Positions 47,361 to 59,689 of a DNA stretch of 64,000 nt are shown in pieces. Every line of letters begins with the position of its first letter. Positions within the stretch are counted from its first letter, which is position 1. The notes below the pieces were generated by a model. That model was not told the origin of the DNA and made no database searches. It saw only the letters and a list, made by a program, of their open reading frames with translations. The position numbers and the translations under genes were made by a program. This DNA comes from Lamellibrachia satsuma (Eukaryota; Annelida; Polychaeta; Sabellida; Siboglinidae): the NCBI GenBank assembly GCA_033239005.1, contig BSQZ01000001.1, positions 31,386,758 through 31,450,757 of the forward strand. The letters are read 5' to 3'.

Positions 47361-48429
47361 TTTTCCATGTATCATCAAGAGCAGTGTTGTGTTGCGAGCA
47401 GGAGGAACAAGCATCAGTTGCTTCCAGAGGGCAGACCACAGCACATTATGGCATTGGTGGTCATGTTAGCGTTCTGTCTGATTATAAGAAAACTGGTGTT
47501 TCACAGCCACTGCCTCTGTGTCATTGATATTCTGAACAAGTTTTGTCAAAATTACCTGCCTCCAGCTCTTTTAATCATGTCGCAAAACGTCCTACTATCA
47601 CAATTGGCAGTTTTTGCCAAATAGTAATACGCCTACCTTTGTTTCAAATACAGTTGCTTCTTGGCAAATAAAATAACTAAGATCGGCTAAACTGCATATT
47701 TATAGGCACTACATTCGTGTGAAACATTTCTGGAAGTCTAACTGTGGTCTGACCTCTACATATCGATGGCTCACCTGAATGTTTACCCATACAAGATGAA
47801 ACCCCCTCCCTACCTCACCCCATTCTACCCCACCCCACCCACAGCTGTAACCCCCTGCACTGTCTACAACCATCAAACAAACAGGCACTGATATTTACCT
47901 GAACAGAATTAGTAGGTAATTAAGTAAATGCTATTTTGATTTATACAGTATGACCTCTGCATGACCTTGAAAGCAAACATGCCCTTCTGACCCTTTTTGA
48001 AATATTGGGGGTGATTGGGGTAGATGGCTATGTATGGTACTCATTTAGGCTGTCTGGTATGTTGGAGTGGTCCCTGCTCAGTGAAGGGTGTCCCTGCTCA
48101 GACATGCCCCAAGGGATGCCTTTCCCAAACCCATTATAGCAGGAAATGGCCCTAAACACCACTCGTGTTGCCCATGCATTTCACTGAATCACAGGGTTAT
48201 GTATCGGGTGTTCACACCATCATCACCCTTCTCCAGCCAGCGAGGGGCAGGTGGACACTGAATGACCAGGGATTGACAAGGTCTTGATTGTAAACGCATA
48301 ACTTTTGAAAGTGGAAACAAATACTTGGTTTAACAGCATGATATTGATAGAAATATCTATCAGTGTAAAATGCAAGCAGAAGGATTGAAACATTGCTTGT
48401 GAGAACTTGACAGATTATAAGGTCTTATA
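47361..48429. other. Unique sequence, no gene recognised
   Basis: Nothing identified. A C-rich CCCTACCTCACCCCATTCTA stretch lies near 47810-47860. Confidence 0.5.
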
Positions 48430-48768
48430 TTCTCACACCCTTCCAGCACACCCTTCATGCATACCCTTCAAGTACACCCTTCTAACACACCCTTCCTGCA
48501 CATCCGTCCAACACTCTTCCAGCACACCCTTCCAGCATACCCTTCCAACACACCCTTCCATCAAACCCTTCTAACACACACTTCTAGCACACCCTTCTAA
48601 CACACCCTTTCAGCACACCCTTCCAACACACCCTTCTAGCACACCCTTCCATCACACCCTTCTAACACACCCTTCCAACACACCCTTCTAACACACCCTC
48701 CCAGCACACCCTTCCATCACACCCTTCTAACACACCCAGCACACCCTTCCAGCACACCCTTCCAGCAC
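48430..48768. repeat. 13-bp minisatellite (CACACCCTTCTAA), about 26 copies
   Basis: CACACCCTTCCAGCACACCC-type units, period mostly 13 bp. It abuts a tRNA-like SINE head at its right end, whose sequence continues into the repeat unit. Confidence 0.93.
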
Positions 48769-48838
48769 ACGAGCAACAGCCCAGTCCTCTCGATTAAGAA
48801 TCTAATGTTCTATAACCACTACGCTACTGGGGAAACTT
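48769..48838 (-). mobile_element. tRNA-Lys-like SINE head or tRNA pseudogene
   Basis: The minus strand reads CCCCAGTAGCGTAGTGGTTA (TAGCGTAGTGG fits box A TRGYNNARNNG exactly), then GATTCTTAATCGAGAGGACT, whose loop gives a CTT anticodon like tRNA-Lys. The T-arm/box B is missing or diverged and no intact acceptor stem was found, so a functional tRNA is unlikely. Confidence 0.5.
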
Positions 48839-49334
48839 ATGCTAGTCAAGAAGACTATTGAACATATAATACAACTTCTCAAAGATCTCAAAATTCCTCA
48901 CATCTCAACTTCAGATTTGTCAACAACATGCATGTGCCCTTCTGGCACACCTTGATAATGTGTCTTCCTGTACAGTCAATGTCATTATCAGCACATCAGG
49001 TACATCATTAGGGTGTCAGTCCCCTTGGTGGACCAAAGGGAAATAGCATTCACCAATGCCCATTTAAAGAGCTGTGTTGGTCCACCTTTAGTACACCCCG
49101 TTCCTTACTTGTCCACCCTCCCACTATGCAGTGCTTTTCCCACTAGCCATCTTTATTGCTAAGGTGCAGTAAATTTTTCCATCGCACAACAGGTTTAAAT
49201 TTTCGTTAAAGTTTGAATAGCCTTATGCTGTATTATATAGAGCAAGGCCACCTTTTGTAATTTTTTCGCCACATTTTTAATGGACCCGGTGAAAAATAAT
49301 ATAACGTCTTGCTTGTTGAATGATTTCACCACAG
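48839..49334. other. Unique sequence, no gene recognised
   Basis: Nothing identified. Confidence 0.5.
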
Positions 49335-49460
49335 CTAAATAACACAATTTACAAATGAGCTAGCACGATTTGTCATAGTAGATAGATTTATTTTTTTTGG
49401 CAAAATGTGTCTGAGATGGCACGAGGAAAAAAATTAATTGAGGAGGAACATTTCGGCCAA
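49335..49460 (+). mobile_element. MITE-like family 2, copy 4
   Basis: TTTACAAATGAGCTAGCACG, TCATAGTAGATAGATTTATT, GAGATGGCACGAGG and TTAATTGAGGAGGAACATTT match the family in order. Confidence 0.66.
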
Positions 49461-50383
49461 TCATTGTTATATATAACACAAATAAGCTTATTGTTTTCAT
49501 AGATTAATTGTTACAGTACTGCGGTAGCTTCCCATTTACAGTACTACTTAAAGGAGATTTTTATACAGTAGGCAAAAGACTTGTAAGCATCCAGTTGAAT
49601 GTGCATATTGTCAGTGTTCAACAAATATTTTGGTGCATTTTATTCTGAGTTTAAAATTACGTTATTGCTTTCCCATTTGTGACCATTTAATGTTCTTTGG
49701 CTCCTTGGACATTTTGTTCTATGATTTTCTTCAAAAATTGACAGCATATTACAAATCAGATCAGATCAGATGACTGATGTTTATTTTTTCATAAAACACC
49801 CCTAATACCTGATATACCTCAATTTATACCCTGTCCAGTGAATGGATCAACATAATTGTGAATTGTCATCACACGGGTGACATAGAACATAAAAAGTACT
49901 CCCTGTCTCAACAGAAATATGCTACAAAAAATCACATTTATAGCACAATCCTCCACATCTTAGTGTGTATTATTTAATATGTAATTACATTTGTCTGTAG
50001 CTAGCCATGTCTGGATGGATTTTTGTACAAGAAACCTTTCAATGAAAAGTGCACCAAACTGCTGACTCTTGGGATTTTCAGCAGATTTTTTTAATAAAAA
50101 CAAATGGTTTTCTTGGATTTGGCCATAAATATGCGTCATGCTAATTCAGTGAGTGTTTTCACATGGGGCGATGAAAGGGCTGCAGCTCAGCACATATGTG
50201 GACTCTGTCAAGACGAAGTAGACTGGAAAACTGGTGGCAGTTTGTGTAAATGTCCACAGCCTGACAGTTTTCTGACCACCCAAGCAGCTGTGATGTCATC
50301 CGTGGTTCTTTAGTGAATTCCTAGTTTAGTTGTCATAGGTTGTCCACAAGTGCAAACATCAGTTTACAGCAATCTGTAAAACT
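49461..50383. other. Unique AT-rich sequence, no gene recognised
   Basis: Nothing identified. Confidence 0.5.
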
Positions 50384-50775
50384 GGATGCAGTGGTCTAAT
50401 GGTTAGTGCACCTGACTGTCAATCGAGAGGATGATGGTTGGATTCCACCTACCACCATTTCAAAGTGTGGGTAATTTTATTCACCCCACCTTACCTGTGT
50501 CTTTTGGAAGAGACAACTAAGCTATTGGTCCCTTCTACCTGGTGTCTATGCCAGGGAAAGTAAAAGATCCCACACAGGGTAAATGTGTAACCTGTTGTGG
50601 ACTCAAAGAGTGGTGGTCTCTATCTCTAACCCTCTGATTCTTGCTCCGGTGTCCAGAGCTGCTTCCCGGTGAGGCGCATGAGAGGGGCGAGCAGGCTACA
50701 TGCACAGCAGTATTGCCATAGCTGACACCCTACAGGATTATTCAGCAGTATATGGATGGATGTATGGATGCAGTT
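50384..50775 (+). mobile_element. SINE family 1, copy 3 (longest)
   Basis: The head GCAGTGGTCTAATGGTTAGT contains a full box A match (TGGTCTAATGG) and is followed by a box-B-like GGTTGGATTCC at 50435, a pol III internal promoter layout. The body has GTGGGTAATTTTATTCACCC, TTACCTGTGTCTTTTGGAAG, GGTCCCTTCTACCTGGTGTC and TATGCCAGGGAAAGTAAAAG, shared with copies at 5692 and 10315. The tail includes GCCATAGCTGACACCC and ends in ATGGATGGATGTATGGATG repeats. About 390 bp, non-coding. Confidence 0.82.
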
Positions 50776-51847
50776 CCTGTAAACTTTTTAATTCCTTTTA
50801 CAACATTCTGCCCTCAAAAAAATAAAATATTACCAGCTCTTTTATCACCGTATAAAAATATCTTGAGTGAATTTACTCTATACAACCCCACTGAGGGCTA
50901 ATGTAGGAGTTGGCACATGGTGTTGTTACATTTATTAACTTATTTCATCTATGTATTACTTTTATTAACCCTGTTTACCTAACTTTTTATCCTCTTTACT
51001 TCTGATGCTCAGCAGAAGACAATTATCCAATGTTTTATTGGACAATAAACTTTTATTGTGTCATATCATGCAGTAAGTGCATAAACATGAACACTAATTG
51101 AATGGTTTTGGGGCAAAATGCAATAAATCTTCATTTTTTTGGAGAAAAACTCACTTCTGTGTTTCATCTATTCATCCAGAGAAAAAATTTAAACTTGTAC
51201 ATGACATTAGAATATTCAACATGAAAGCACATAAAAAATTATGGTAGCTGAAATGTTATAATTCATTGCAAATTTCAAATATGGAATTTCACCCATTCAG
51301 AGATGTTGCTGGAATTGGCGTTGATCACATTTTTGCCCTGAAAATTTAAGTTTAAAAATCAAAATAGTTAAAATAATATGGGTACATTATGCTGTATCAT
51401 TGTCTACATGGGTGGGGGTGGAAGGACGCCCACCTGATGTCTTAGCAGCCATGTGTGGCCTGCTTCAGTAAACATTTCCATTGAATGTTGGTCAACAGAA
51501 AGGAATTGATTTGACAGTGAAATAGAGATAATTGCTAAGTGAAGAGAGCAAGAGGTGTGCAGTGACCACATGCCTGGTCAGTCTGTTTAGATTGGCCTGA
51601 TTGCAGTGGACACACACCAGATGGGGCAGAGGACAGACCATTCTGCCAGACATTGCTTCCTGGCACCAAAGATCTGTAGACATCAGTGTTTGATTAGCTT
51701 CAATGGCCATTTTGCTAATTACTATCATCAAGATGTCAGCAAAACTATTACATTATTTTGCACCAGGTCTGGTCAGAATTTTGTGAAAAAATGGCAAAAG
51801 TGGTGTGGCTCTACGTAATATAACATAAAGCTATTCATACTTTCACA
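50776..51847. other. Unique AT-rich sequence, no gene recognised
   Basis: Nothing identified. Confidence 0.5.
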
Positions 51848-52005
51848 TGTTACCTGATCTGCCAATCAAAATCCTTTCAATTTCTTTAAATGATTAACAA
51901 AAGTGTACACTTTTTTATTAAAGTGATTATGCATATTTCTTTTACAGTCCGTGCAGATTTTGATTACACATTTGAACTTCAGTGAACCTGGAAGGAGTTT
52001 TCAAG
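51848..52005 (+). mobile_element. Dispersed repeat family 3, copy 3 (diverged)
   Basis: TACCTGATCTGCCAATCAAA, GATTAACAAAAG, CTTTTTTATTAAAGTGATTA, ACACATTTGAACTTC and GAACCTGGAAGGAG follow the same order as copies at 14335 and 35855. Confidence 0.55.
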
Positions 52006-52574
52006 AGAAACTGTGGAGTAAATAGATTGATGTTGGTGCATTTGTGGATAGCAGACTAAACAAATGTTATTAGACCCTGTGATAGGGCACATACTGAACA
52101 CCCCTTTGGCATATATGGACAGTAATTAGCGGAAGGTGCTACAGTTGTGCCTGTAAAGGCCAGGGACTGGTAGACTCATCTTTCAACCATACAATATCAC
52201 CAGGTATCCACTTCAAAAGACCCATACAATTGGGGTAACAGTTACCAAAGTGGGGTGACAGTGGATGGGTCAACAATGTCTTTACCCTGACCCCACAAGC
52301 TAATTTATTGACTGTTGTGTCTGTGAGAAGTTTGTGGAATCACAATGCATGTTGTGTACACAATCACCTGGCAGGAAGTTTGCTTTCAATCTCGTCTTGA
52401 ATTCCCCATCATCAAACCATATTCGGTGAAATCTGATAGTTTCCTCCACACCTATGACTGGGGCAGTATGTGGGGGGTTCATATTACCTGGGGTGTTACC
52501 CATTGACCCAGGGTATGTCCAGTAATTAATCATGTAATTTTGTTTTTATGTACCAGACAGTTTCTTGTTTGTTT
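52006..52574. other. Unique sequence, no gene recognised
   Basis: Nothing identified. Confidence 0.5.
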
Positions 52575-52695
52575 ATGTATGTTTATCAATAAACACAGAT
52601 CTGGTGTGTTTTTCTTTCTGTGTTAACATGTATCTTATGTCTGTTTATCTGTTAACACAGATCTTATATGTGTGTTTATCCTTTAACACAGATCA
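52575..52695. repeat. Diverged repeat GTTTATCNNTTAACACAGATC, three to four copies
   Basis: TTTATCAATAAACACAGATC, GTTTATCTGTTAACACAGAT and GTTTATCCTTTAACACAGAT recur between 52575 and 52695. Confidence 0.85.
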
Positions 52696-53123
52696 CTAGT
52701 ACAAGACCAAAGGTGAAAGGTGAACATTGGGTCAGAATTTTATGGCATTTTAGCACCCTAGATATGGTTGTTTAGAGAATGTAGACCCTGTAAAGATGAT
52801 GATCTCCTAGTCTAGGGTTGTTTGGAGAATATAAACATCCTAAAGGTCTAGTTCCAGTTAGGGTCATTTGGAGAAAAATAACATGATAGTTATGTATAAA
52901 AAATTTCTATTTTACATGTGCACAAAGTTATGTCAAGCCACCCTTTTGAGACAGAGCCAAACTACAGATGGGTGAAGATCATTATTTTACTTCAGATTTC
53001 ATGACATACAGATAAAGTGCCAGTGATTTTTACATCCTGTGTAGGAAGACAGAATCCAGTCGATTTGGGTGACAGACGATGGCAGTATCTTCCATGTTGA
53101 TTTTCTTGAAAACAAAATTGTAG
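52696..53123. other. Unique sequence, no gene recognised
   Basis: A weak local repeat (GGTTGTTTRGAGAATRTARAC) at about 52763 and 52816. Otherwise nothing. Confidence 0.5.
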
Positions 53124-53300
53124 GATTTACCCTGCTGTAGGTCGGTGACAAGACAAAGGTTTACACTGCTGTAGGACGGTGACAAGACAAAGATTTACAC
53201 TGCTGTAGGTCGGTGACAAGACAAAGATTTACACTGCTGTAGGTCAGTGACAAGACAAAGATTTACACTGCTGTAGGTCGGCGGCAAGACAAAGATTGAA
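53124..53300. repeat. 34-bp tandem repeat, five copies
   Basis: ATTTACACTGCTGTAGGTCG then GTGACAAGACAAAG. The five copies differ by a few substitutions. Confidence 0.95.
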
Positions 53301-53699
53301 GTGTACAGTTTTTAGTAATAATTTTGTGCACAGTGTGGAATTGCTTTCCTCACTTATATCTTTGGTTTCAATGGGAAAACTATAGATGAGATATGTGACA
53401 AGCCAGTGAGAGGTGATGACAGTGTGATGACAGTACTACCTGACAGTCTACAGGAACTCAGTCCCACACAGGTGGCCATGCATCATTTTAATGGACACCT
53501 GCTATTTAGGCACTTGTTTGTCATGTATTTTAGCTGGGACAGATTACTCTGTACTCACAGGAAGTGCCTGCCATGTGCCATTCAAGGATGTCTGTTGTGG
53601 CCCAGTTTGTTCTGCAAGTTAAGATAAAGGTAGAACCTGTAAATATATACTGTACTATCAGTGGTGAGGGACATTTACCAATGTCTCAGATTACTGGTC

Positions 53700-53800
53700 T
53701 TAAAGGGAATGTACAACGATTTTATAATTGTGTAAAAATGGGATACGACCCTATACTTCCCAAATTCCCTAAATCTATATTGTTTACATATGGGTGGTGG
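53700..53800 (+). mobile_element. MITE family 1, copy G (right-half fragment)
   Basis: AATTGTGTAAAAATGGGATA, CTATACTTCCCAAATTCCCT, AAATCTATATTG and ACATATGGG align with the right third of the family (AAAAATGGGGTATAGCGATA, ATACCTACCCAAATCC, CATATTG, CATATGGGAAAT). Confidence 0.5.
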
Positions 53801-55969
53801 GTAGTCCCTATGGGTGTAAGACAATTCCTTCCCCCCAGACATTACCCCCCCCCCGGTCATTTCCCCCTGGATGTTCCCCTTCACTAAAAATTAATTGGTA
53901 GACAGTTCCCCTTTTCCTAGGTTAAGTAATAAATGATCGTGTTTCTCCGACTGAATATTGTAGCATTGATATCATGTATGTATTTGTTGATTTTGTGCCC
54001 AAATAAAAATATTTCCTAATATAAAGAGAGGGGGAAATGTCTGCTTATTCATTTTAGTGGGGGTGGGGGGAACGTCTGGGTGGGGGAACATTGGGGGAGG
54101 GAATGTACCCCAGTGCAAACACTGTGGCCAGTCTGAATGGAACATTCCCAAGATGAAACCAAGCAGTGAGAGACATGCACCATCAATATTAATCTTCATT
54201 TCGTGTTAGTTTGTAGATTTCTAGCTGGGGGTGACTGTGTGTAATGCATTAGGTTCAGTCTGGCCTTTGTTTTTATTAATTTGTCTTTGCCTCTTGCCTG
54301 AGCCTGGCTCACTCCAGTGCAAGTGTCCAGTGCACTTGGGTATCATTTTGGGGTTTCTGTATAGACTTGATGCATAATCCACATGGTTTATGTATGATAA
54401 AGTGCATTAAACGTGACTGTTTATAAATGATAAAGTGCATCAGTTGCCTGTAAGAGAAGCCTCTCTTGCTTTCTATTCATCTTCTGCTCTGAAGGCTCTC
54501 CTCAATTGAGGTGTACTATAGGCCTACTTAGGTCTCCTGAAGGGCCTGCCATCCAGTTAAGGGCCTGCCATCCAGTTAAGGGCCCACTGTGTGACAACTC
54601 CAGCTGGGTATCAACCACAGACAGCTGACACTATGTATGAGTATTTCTTGGGTCATCTACCTACTTTGCAAGGTGCCAGACACACTGAACTGTCTGACCC
54701 ATAAGGTCTGTAAACACGACTGGCGTCAGAGTGATAGCAAGACTGCATTTACAATAAACCCAAAGTTTTCAGACCCTGAATGTTAGTTTTGTACTCAGGC
54801 CGCAGTGAAGTCCTGGTCCGACATGACAGCAGGCAGGCTCTTGGGTGGTACACATATAAACCTTCAGTGTACAAATAATTCACTCATTGAGACCACACTT
54901 TCAGTATGAGACCATCAGTGATGTTCAGTGATCCAGTAGACCATCCTCACTCCCTGATAGACCCAACAACATGCTCAGTATGACAGACCATCCAAACTGT
55001 CAGAAAGACCATAGTCACCATCTTCCTAATGTAAGGGACCATCCTCCCAGTACAAGAAATTTTCACCACAGTCTGTTAGACTAATAATTATTTTTACATT
55101 CCAAGAGACCTTTTTTGAGACCCTGAAAGACCACCCCAGCAGTGAGAAAGACCTACTGGTCCCTGTGCACTTTGACAGGTGTCATCCTGACATTGGGGTC
55201 CTATGGTCTGTTATACCCTTTGCGTTGAGGGTAAATACCACCATCAGTGGGGTAAGAACCTTAAGATGATGGGAGTAGGAAAGTGCTGGGGTGATTAAAT
55301 GGTGGTAGTTGCAGGGTGGTTGAATGGTAGGGTGTATTTATCCTGCCACATTATCAGCAGGGTGATTAAGCAGACACATCCAGTTTTAACTACCCCTGCC
55401 ACTTGAATCAAGCCTGATAGGAAACACTCTGGTGGGGTTGTTTCTCTGGCTCTGATTGGGGAACCCTGATAGGGTGTCTAATGCTGGGCCAGGCCCAAAC
55501 ACTGACAGTAACCATACTGTTCTGTCTCCACCCTTATCACCAACAATTTGAATGGGTTCAAGGCTACTACACATGTCTCAGGAGGACATTCTGCCAGAAC
55601 AAGCTGTTTTCCTGCAATTTATTTTATAAGAACTTGTCAAACACAAACACATGACAGCTGCTGGTGCATTGCTTGGCAGTGCAGGTGTGGTCCTGGCTTC
55701 AAGAGGTGTCACTATTGTTGGGTCCATGCCATCATACCTACACTATTCTCTTGTGGTCCTTCAATGGTCTTTATACAAGATGACCTTCTCTCAGCTTCAA
55801 TCCACCTCATTTTCTGTGTTATTGTCACCATTTGGGGGATTCTTGTTTCTTCAGTCATCATATATGCATGCACACATACATGCACGCATGTGCATGTATG
55901 TGTATATATTTTCTGTATATATTCATATTTTCACCAGTCACTTCATAGTTTGGTAGCATTATATATCTA
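53801..55969. other. Unique sequence, no gene recognised
   Basis: Contains a run of nine C near 53850 and a 20-bp duplication (GGGCCTGCCATCCAGTTAAG, 54542-54581). A short ACATGCACGCATGTGCATGT run lies near 55880. No exon recognised. Confidence 0.5.
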
Positions 55970-55973
55970 TCTA

Positions 55974-56071
<98 letters not shown>

Positions 56072-56075
56072 CAGC
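55970..56075. repeat. CCAG tetranucleotide microsatellite, about 24 copies
   Basis: Perfect CCAGCCAGCCAGCCAGCCAG run. It gives SQPA or LAGW frames, which are artefacts. Confidence 0.98.
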
Positions 56076-56699
56076 ACCTGTGAACCAGCTAGCCAGCCAG
56101 CCCAGCCCTGGCTTTTCTGTCAGTTCATCATGCCATCCATTACTTTTATCAATCATTTATTTACCCACCCGTCACCCTCCCCCCCACTACCCCCCTAAGG
56201 CCATTCATCAAGTAATCCAACCTTCATTTATTGTATCCTGTGATCATGCACACCTTGATCCTTCCATTCACCCAGGAATACTCAAGTTCACACCTGATCG
56301 ATGCATGTTTTCTACTCAATCACCCATGTACCTTAATAATGCACAGATTCTCACATCCAAGTAATCATTCCATCCTTATGGCCCCAATTCCTCCCTTCCC
56401 ACCTATGCTACCTTCCCTGCTGCTCCCATCAGATCCCAATATTGTATCCCTCTTGCCCAGGCAAACAACACCCTTATCCCCACCTCTCTATCCATCAGCC
56501 TGGTCTGCCTCAGGGTCAGGCACAGTAGGTAAATAAACACCAGTCCAGTTTCCTACCATAATATTTACAGGCATTACCCATCCTAATCACTCAGACAAGG
56601 GATGTAGGATTCTAAATAGTTGTACAGCTACACAATTTATATATAATGTTTACTGTCTTTCTTGTGTTGTTTGATGCGGTAGTAAATGTGTATGATTTC
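56076..56699. other. Unique sequence, no gene recognised
   Basis: C-rich, diverged CATCC-type sequence near 56150-56270, then unique DNA. Confidence 0.45.
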
Positions 56700-57062
56700 T
56701 TGTCTCGGACTTGGTTGAAATCCATATTTTTTACTTGAAATTCTATATAAAGCTGTATAAAAATGTAAAATTTTTCGTTGGTTAAATGGCCTATAGCATT
56801 CCTATTCCGATCAAGTGTCGGCACCTATTAGGCTATAAGATATATATGCACCAAACGAAATCCACTAGGTTTTGATGAAAAACATCCTAGCGTTAAAAAT
56901 ATTTGTGCTTCGACCACTGACCACAAGATATGTACATTTTGTTAAAAAATTTCCATTTGAAACAAATCCGTATAAAAATGGGGTATAGCGATATACCTAC
57001 CCAAATCCTAAAAATCCATATTGCTGACGGGAATTCTGTTCGATGTGGCTGGTCTGTACAAA
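56700..57062 (+). mobile_element. MITE family 1, copy F
   Basis: TTGGTTGAAATCCATATTTT, GGTTAAATGGCCTATAGCAT, AAGTGTCGGCACCTATTAGG, TTTCCATTTGAAACAAATCC and CCATATTGCTGACGGGAATT follow the family order; the right end GGCTGGTCTG is a decayed CAGGTCTG. No internal duplication. Confidence 0.78.
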
Positions 57063-59689
57063 TAAGATGACCGCCATGGACAATGGTCAGACACACATTC
57101 TCAACAGACATTGTGATTTATGAATCTGGCATAATAACGTGACTTGTCACACTTAAATAGATATAATGGCTGTTACTGCCAATAGATTGAGTTGTTATAT
57201 GAAAATACTCTGTCCTATGGAAATGTTAATATCTTAAACATTATAGACATTTGTTGGATTAATTTCTCTGTGATGGTGTTTGTAGCTGGTTTATCCACTT
57301 TAATGTCAAAACTTAAAAACAACCATTAGATTAGGACTGCATGTGGCAAGCTTGTTTTAATACATTCATCTATAATTCATGGTAGTCTAAGAGGAGAAAT
57401 TCTACAAACATTTATTTATGGAATTCCTTTATTTATTGTACCCTTTCTTTTCTGTTTCCTGTGGAACCAGTTTGTTTTTGTGCAGATGGCTACAGGTTCC
57501 TCCCTGGCAACACTCCATGAAAGAAGCTTGCTAAATTATTCCTAACATCAGCATTATAATTCTCAAGATATAACAGTTAAGGGCTTTGAAAGATGCTGCA
57601 GAACCCAAGTTGGCAAGAGAAATCCCTCCAGTATTAACTGAAACAGTGCTGCCACCTGCTGTCAGCCACAGAGATATTTCTACAACCGCATTGAGAATGT
57701 ATTATAAGTGGATAGCTGCATGGTTTGAAGCATTGCAGTAAGCAAGGTTTTAGGCAGATTTTTACTGTCAGGTAAGCAGAGGTTAGTTCAAATGGTTACT
57801 ATGTGCCCTAGTCACAGATAAACTTAAGGTAGGCCATAAATCACACTGACAGTTTATTTATATTATGTTTTCCAAAGATTTTTTGTTTAACAGAAATTTG
57901 ACTGCTACAGTTGTTGACTAACATGTAGGGTTCATAGCTACTCTGTCATGCAGTGGCTTGATTTAAATGCCATAATATGTTTATTATTCAACCAATTAAG
58001 ATATTTGTATTTGTAATGTTGTAATTGAACCTAACTTAAGTGTTCAGATGGCATCAGTTGTCTGGCCAGAACTTTTCAGGAAAATAGGCAATGAAACATG
58101 AATAATTTGTGGAGCTTCAAGAGTGTTATATTGACAGGGTGAAATGACAGCTGCACCAGTCTACAGCTGCCACATATGTTCCCCCTTCACACTCCTGGAC
58201 CCTCCCTGAGGCGGAACAGGAGGGCAGGAAGTGGGTACATCCCATATCTTCTGCCCCCTTTTAAGTCCCCACATCCAAAGAGGTTTGCAGATAGCACAAC
58301 AATTTGATCAACTCTCCTGGTGGAGACTGGCACCTGGTGGCTGGTCAACAGTGGGGTTGCCAGGTTTCCCTTGGGTGTTTCTGGGCCCTCCTCCAGTCCA
58401 TGGTTTGGTTGGGTGCTCTGTTTAAATGTTGTCTTCTGAAATGTGACAGGGTGACAGTTACAGGAGGTGACAGTCCCAATGACGGGGGGGGGGGGTGTAA
58501 ATTGAGCTTATTTCAGCATACACATTAATAAAAGAAATTGGATATACAGCTGTCCTGTCTACACTAGGTGTGACTGTTGGCTTGTCACAGCCAGGTGTCA
58601 GGATATATACTGTCATCTGTCAAATCTACCCCAAAGGTGTATCTCGGCAATCGGTTGTTTATGAATAAATTACACTTTTTATTCCATTACAATGGTCTAG
58701 AAAACACGCCCGACGGCTCTGATGAAACCCAGAGGAGAAGTGAGTGTTGTTTTCTCTCACTTACCTCGCCTGCCACAGATGTTAGGCGAAAGATGATAAT
58801 ACGTGAAATGACAGAGCATTTCATTTGACTGACTGGGACACAGTGGCATTAGCTTCACCTGCACATATATTAATATCTGACTGAACTGTCAGTCACAGTG
58901 GGATCAATCACTCAAGAGAGTACTCTTACCAATACGAATACTTTAATTTCAGGTACAAACCCATATACGTGCAAATATGCATTAACAAGATTACATATCT
59001 TTTACAATTCTCTGCTTCCTGAAGTTGTCATTTTAAAAAGTTTGTTTCGAATGGAAACATGTTAATTACATGAGCCTCTTTATGCTCATTCATTATGCTT
59101 CTTCTCTGGAATAAATTTTAAATACTGGAAATATTTAACTAGTAAATACCTATTATACAGCAATATGGACTTGAATAATCATTTTAATTTAACAGTATAA
59201 TACACATTTCATGCAGAAAGAAACATAAAGGTTTCGTCCACTGCTGTTAACCACACCATATGCAGTACAGTTGAGGGGCTAAGGGGCCTATGGAGGGGCA
59301 TCCATGCACCCTAGGGGACTAGGGGCTCATGGATGGGAACAAAGAATCATTGTTTACAAGGGAAAATATACACACTAGAGGATATCTAGAAATGCATTAA
59401 CACCCAACCAATTCCATGGGATTTAATATGTGTTCTCATTACACCCACCTGAGGGGAATTGCTAAAAAAACAACCGGGGTAATCAATGGGGACTTCAAAT
59501 AGAGTCATCAGACTTGCATCATGGAAGCTACTGCTGGCCTCATGTATTCCTGGGTTAAACAACAACATAATTTACCTTTAAGGGGGCATTTTACATCCCC
59601 TTGCATTGAGACTGGCTTTTCATCTGAAAGACACATTTTCTGGTCCGGAATTGTATCCTACAATTATAAAACAAGGTTGTATGGCAGCA
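57063..59689. other. Unique sequence, no gene recognised
   Basis: A G run lies near 58484-58494. A short AAAACACGCCCGACGGCTCT stretch before a GTGAGTGT donor-like site (58739) is too small to call as an exon. Local GAGGGGCTAAGGGGCC-type repetition lies near 59270-59340. Confidence 0.45.
57648..57661 (-). promoter_or_regulatory. CTCF-like core motif
   Basis: The minus strand reads CAGCAGGTGGCAGC, matching all 14 positions of CASYAGRKGGCRSY. It lies in unique sequence and not in a recognised repeat. Occupancy is unknown. Confidence 0.3.

Noticed and set aside
48769..48838. Functional tRNA-Lys gene
   Set aside because: Box A and anticodon-like loop are present but no convincing T-arm or acceptor stem; more likely a SINE head or pseudogene.
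58690..58740. Tiny CpG-containing stretch before a GTGAGTGT donor-like site
   Set aside because: Candidate exon would be about 36 bp with a weak acceptor; too little to support.
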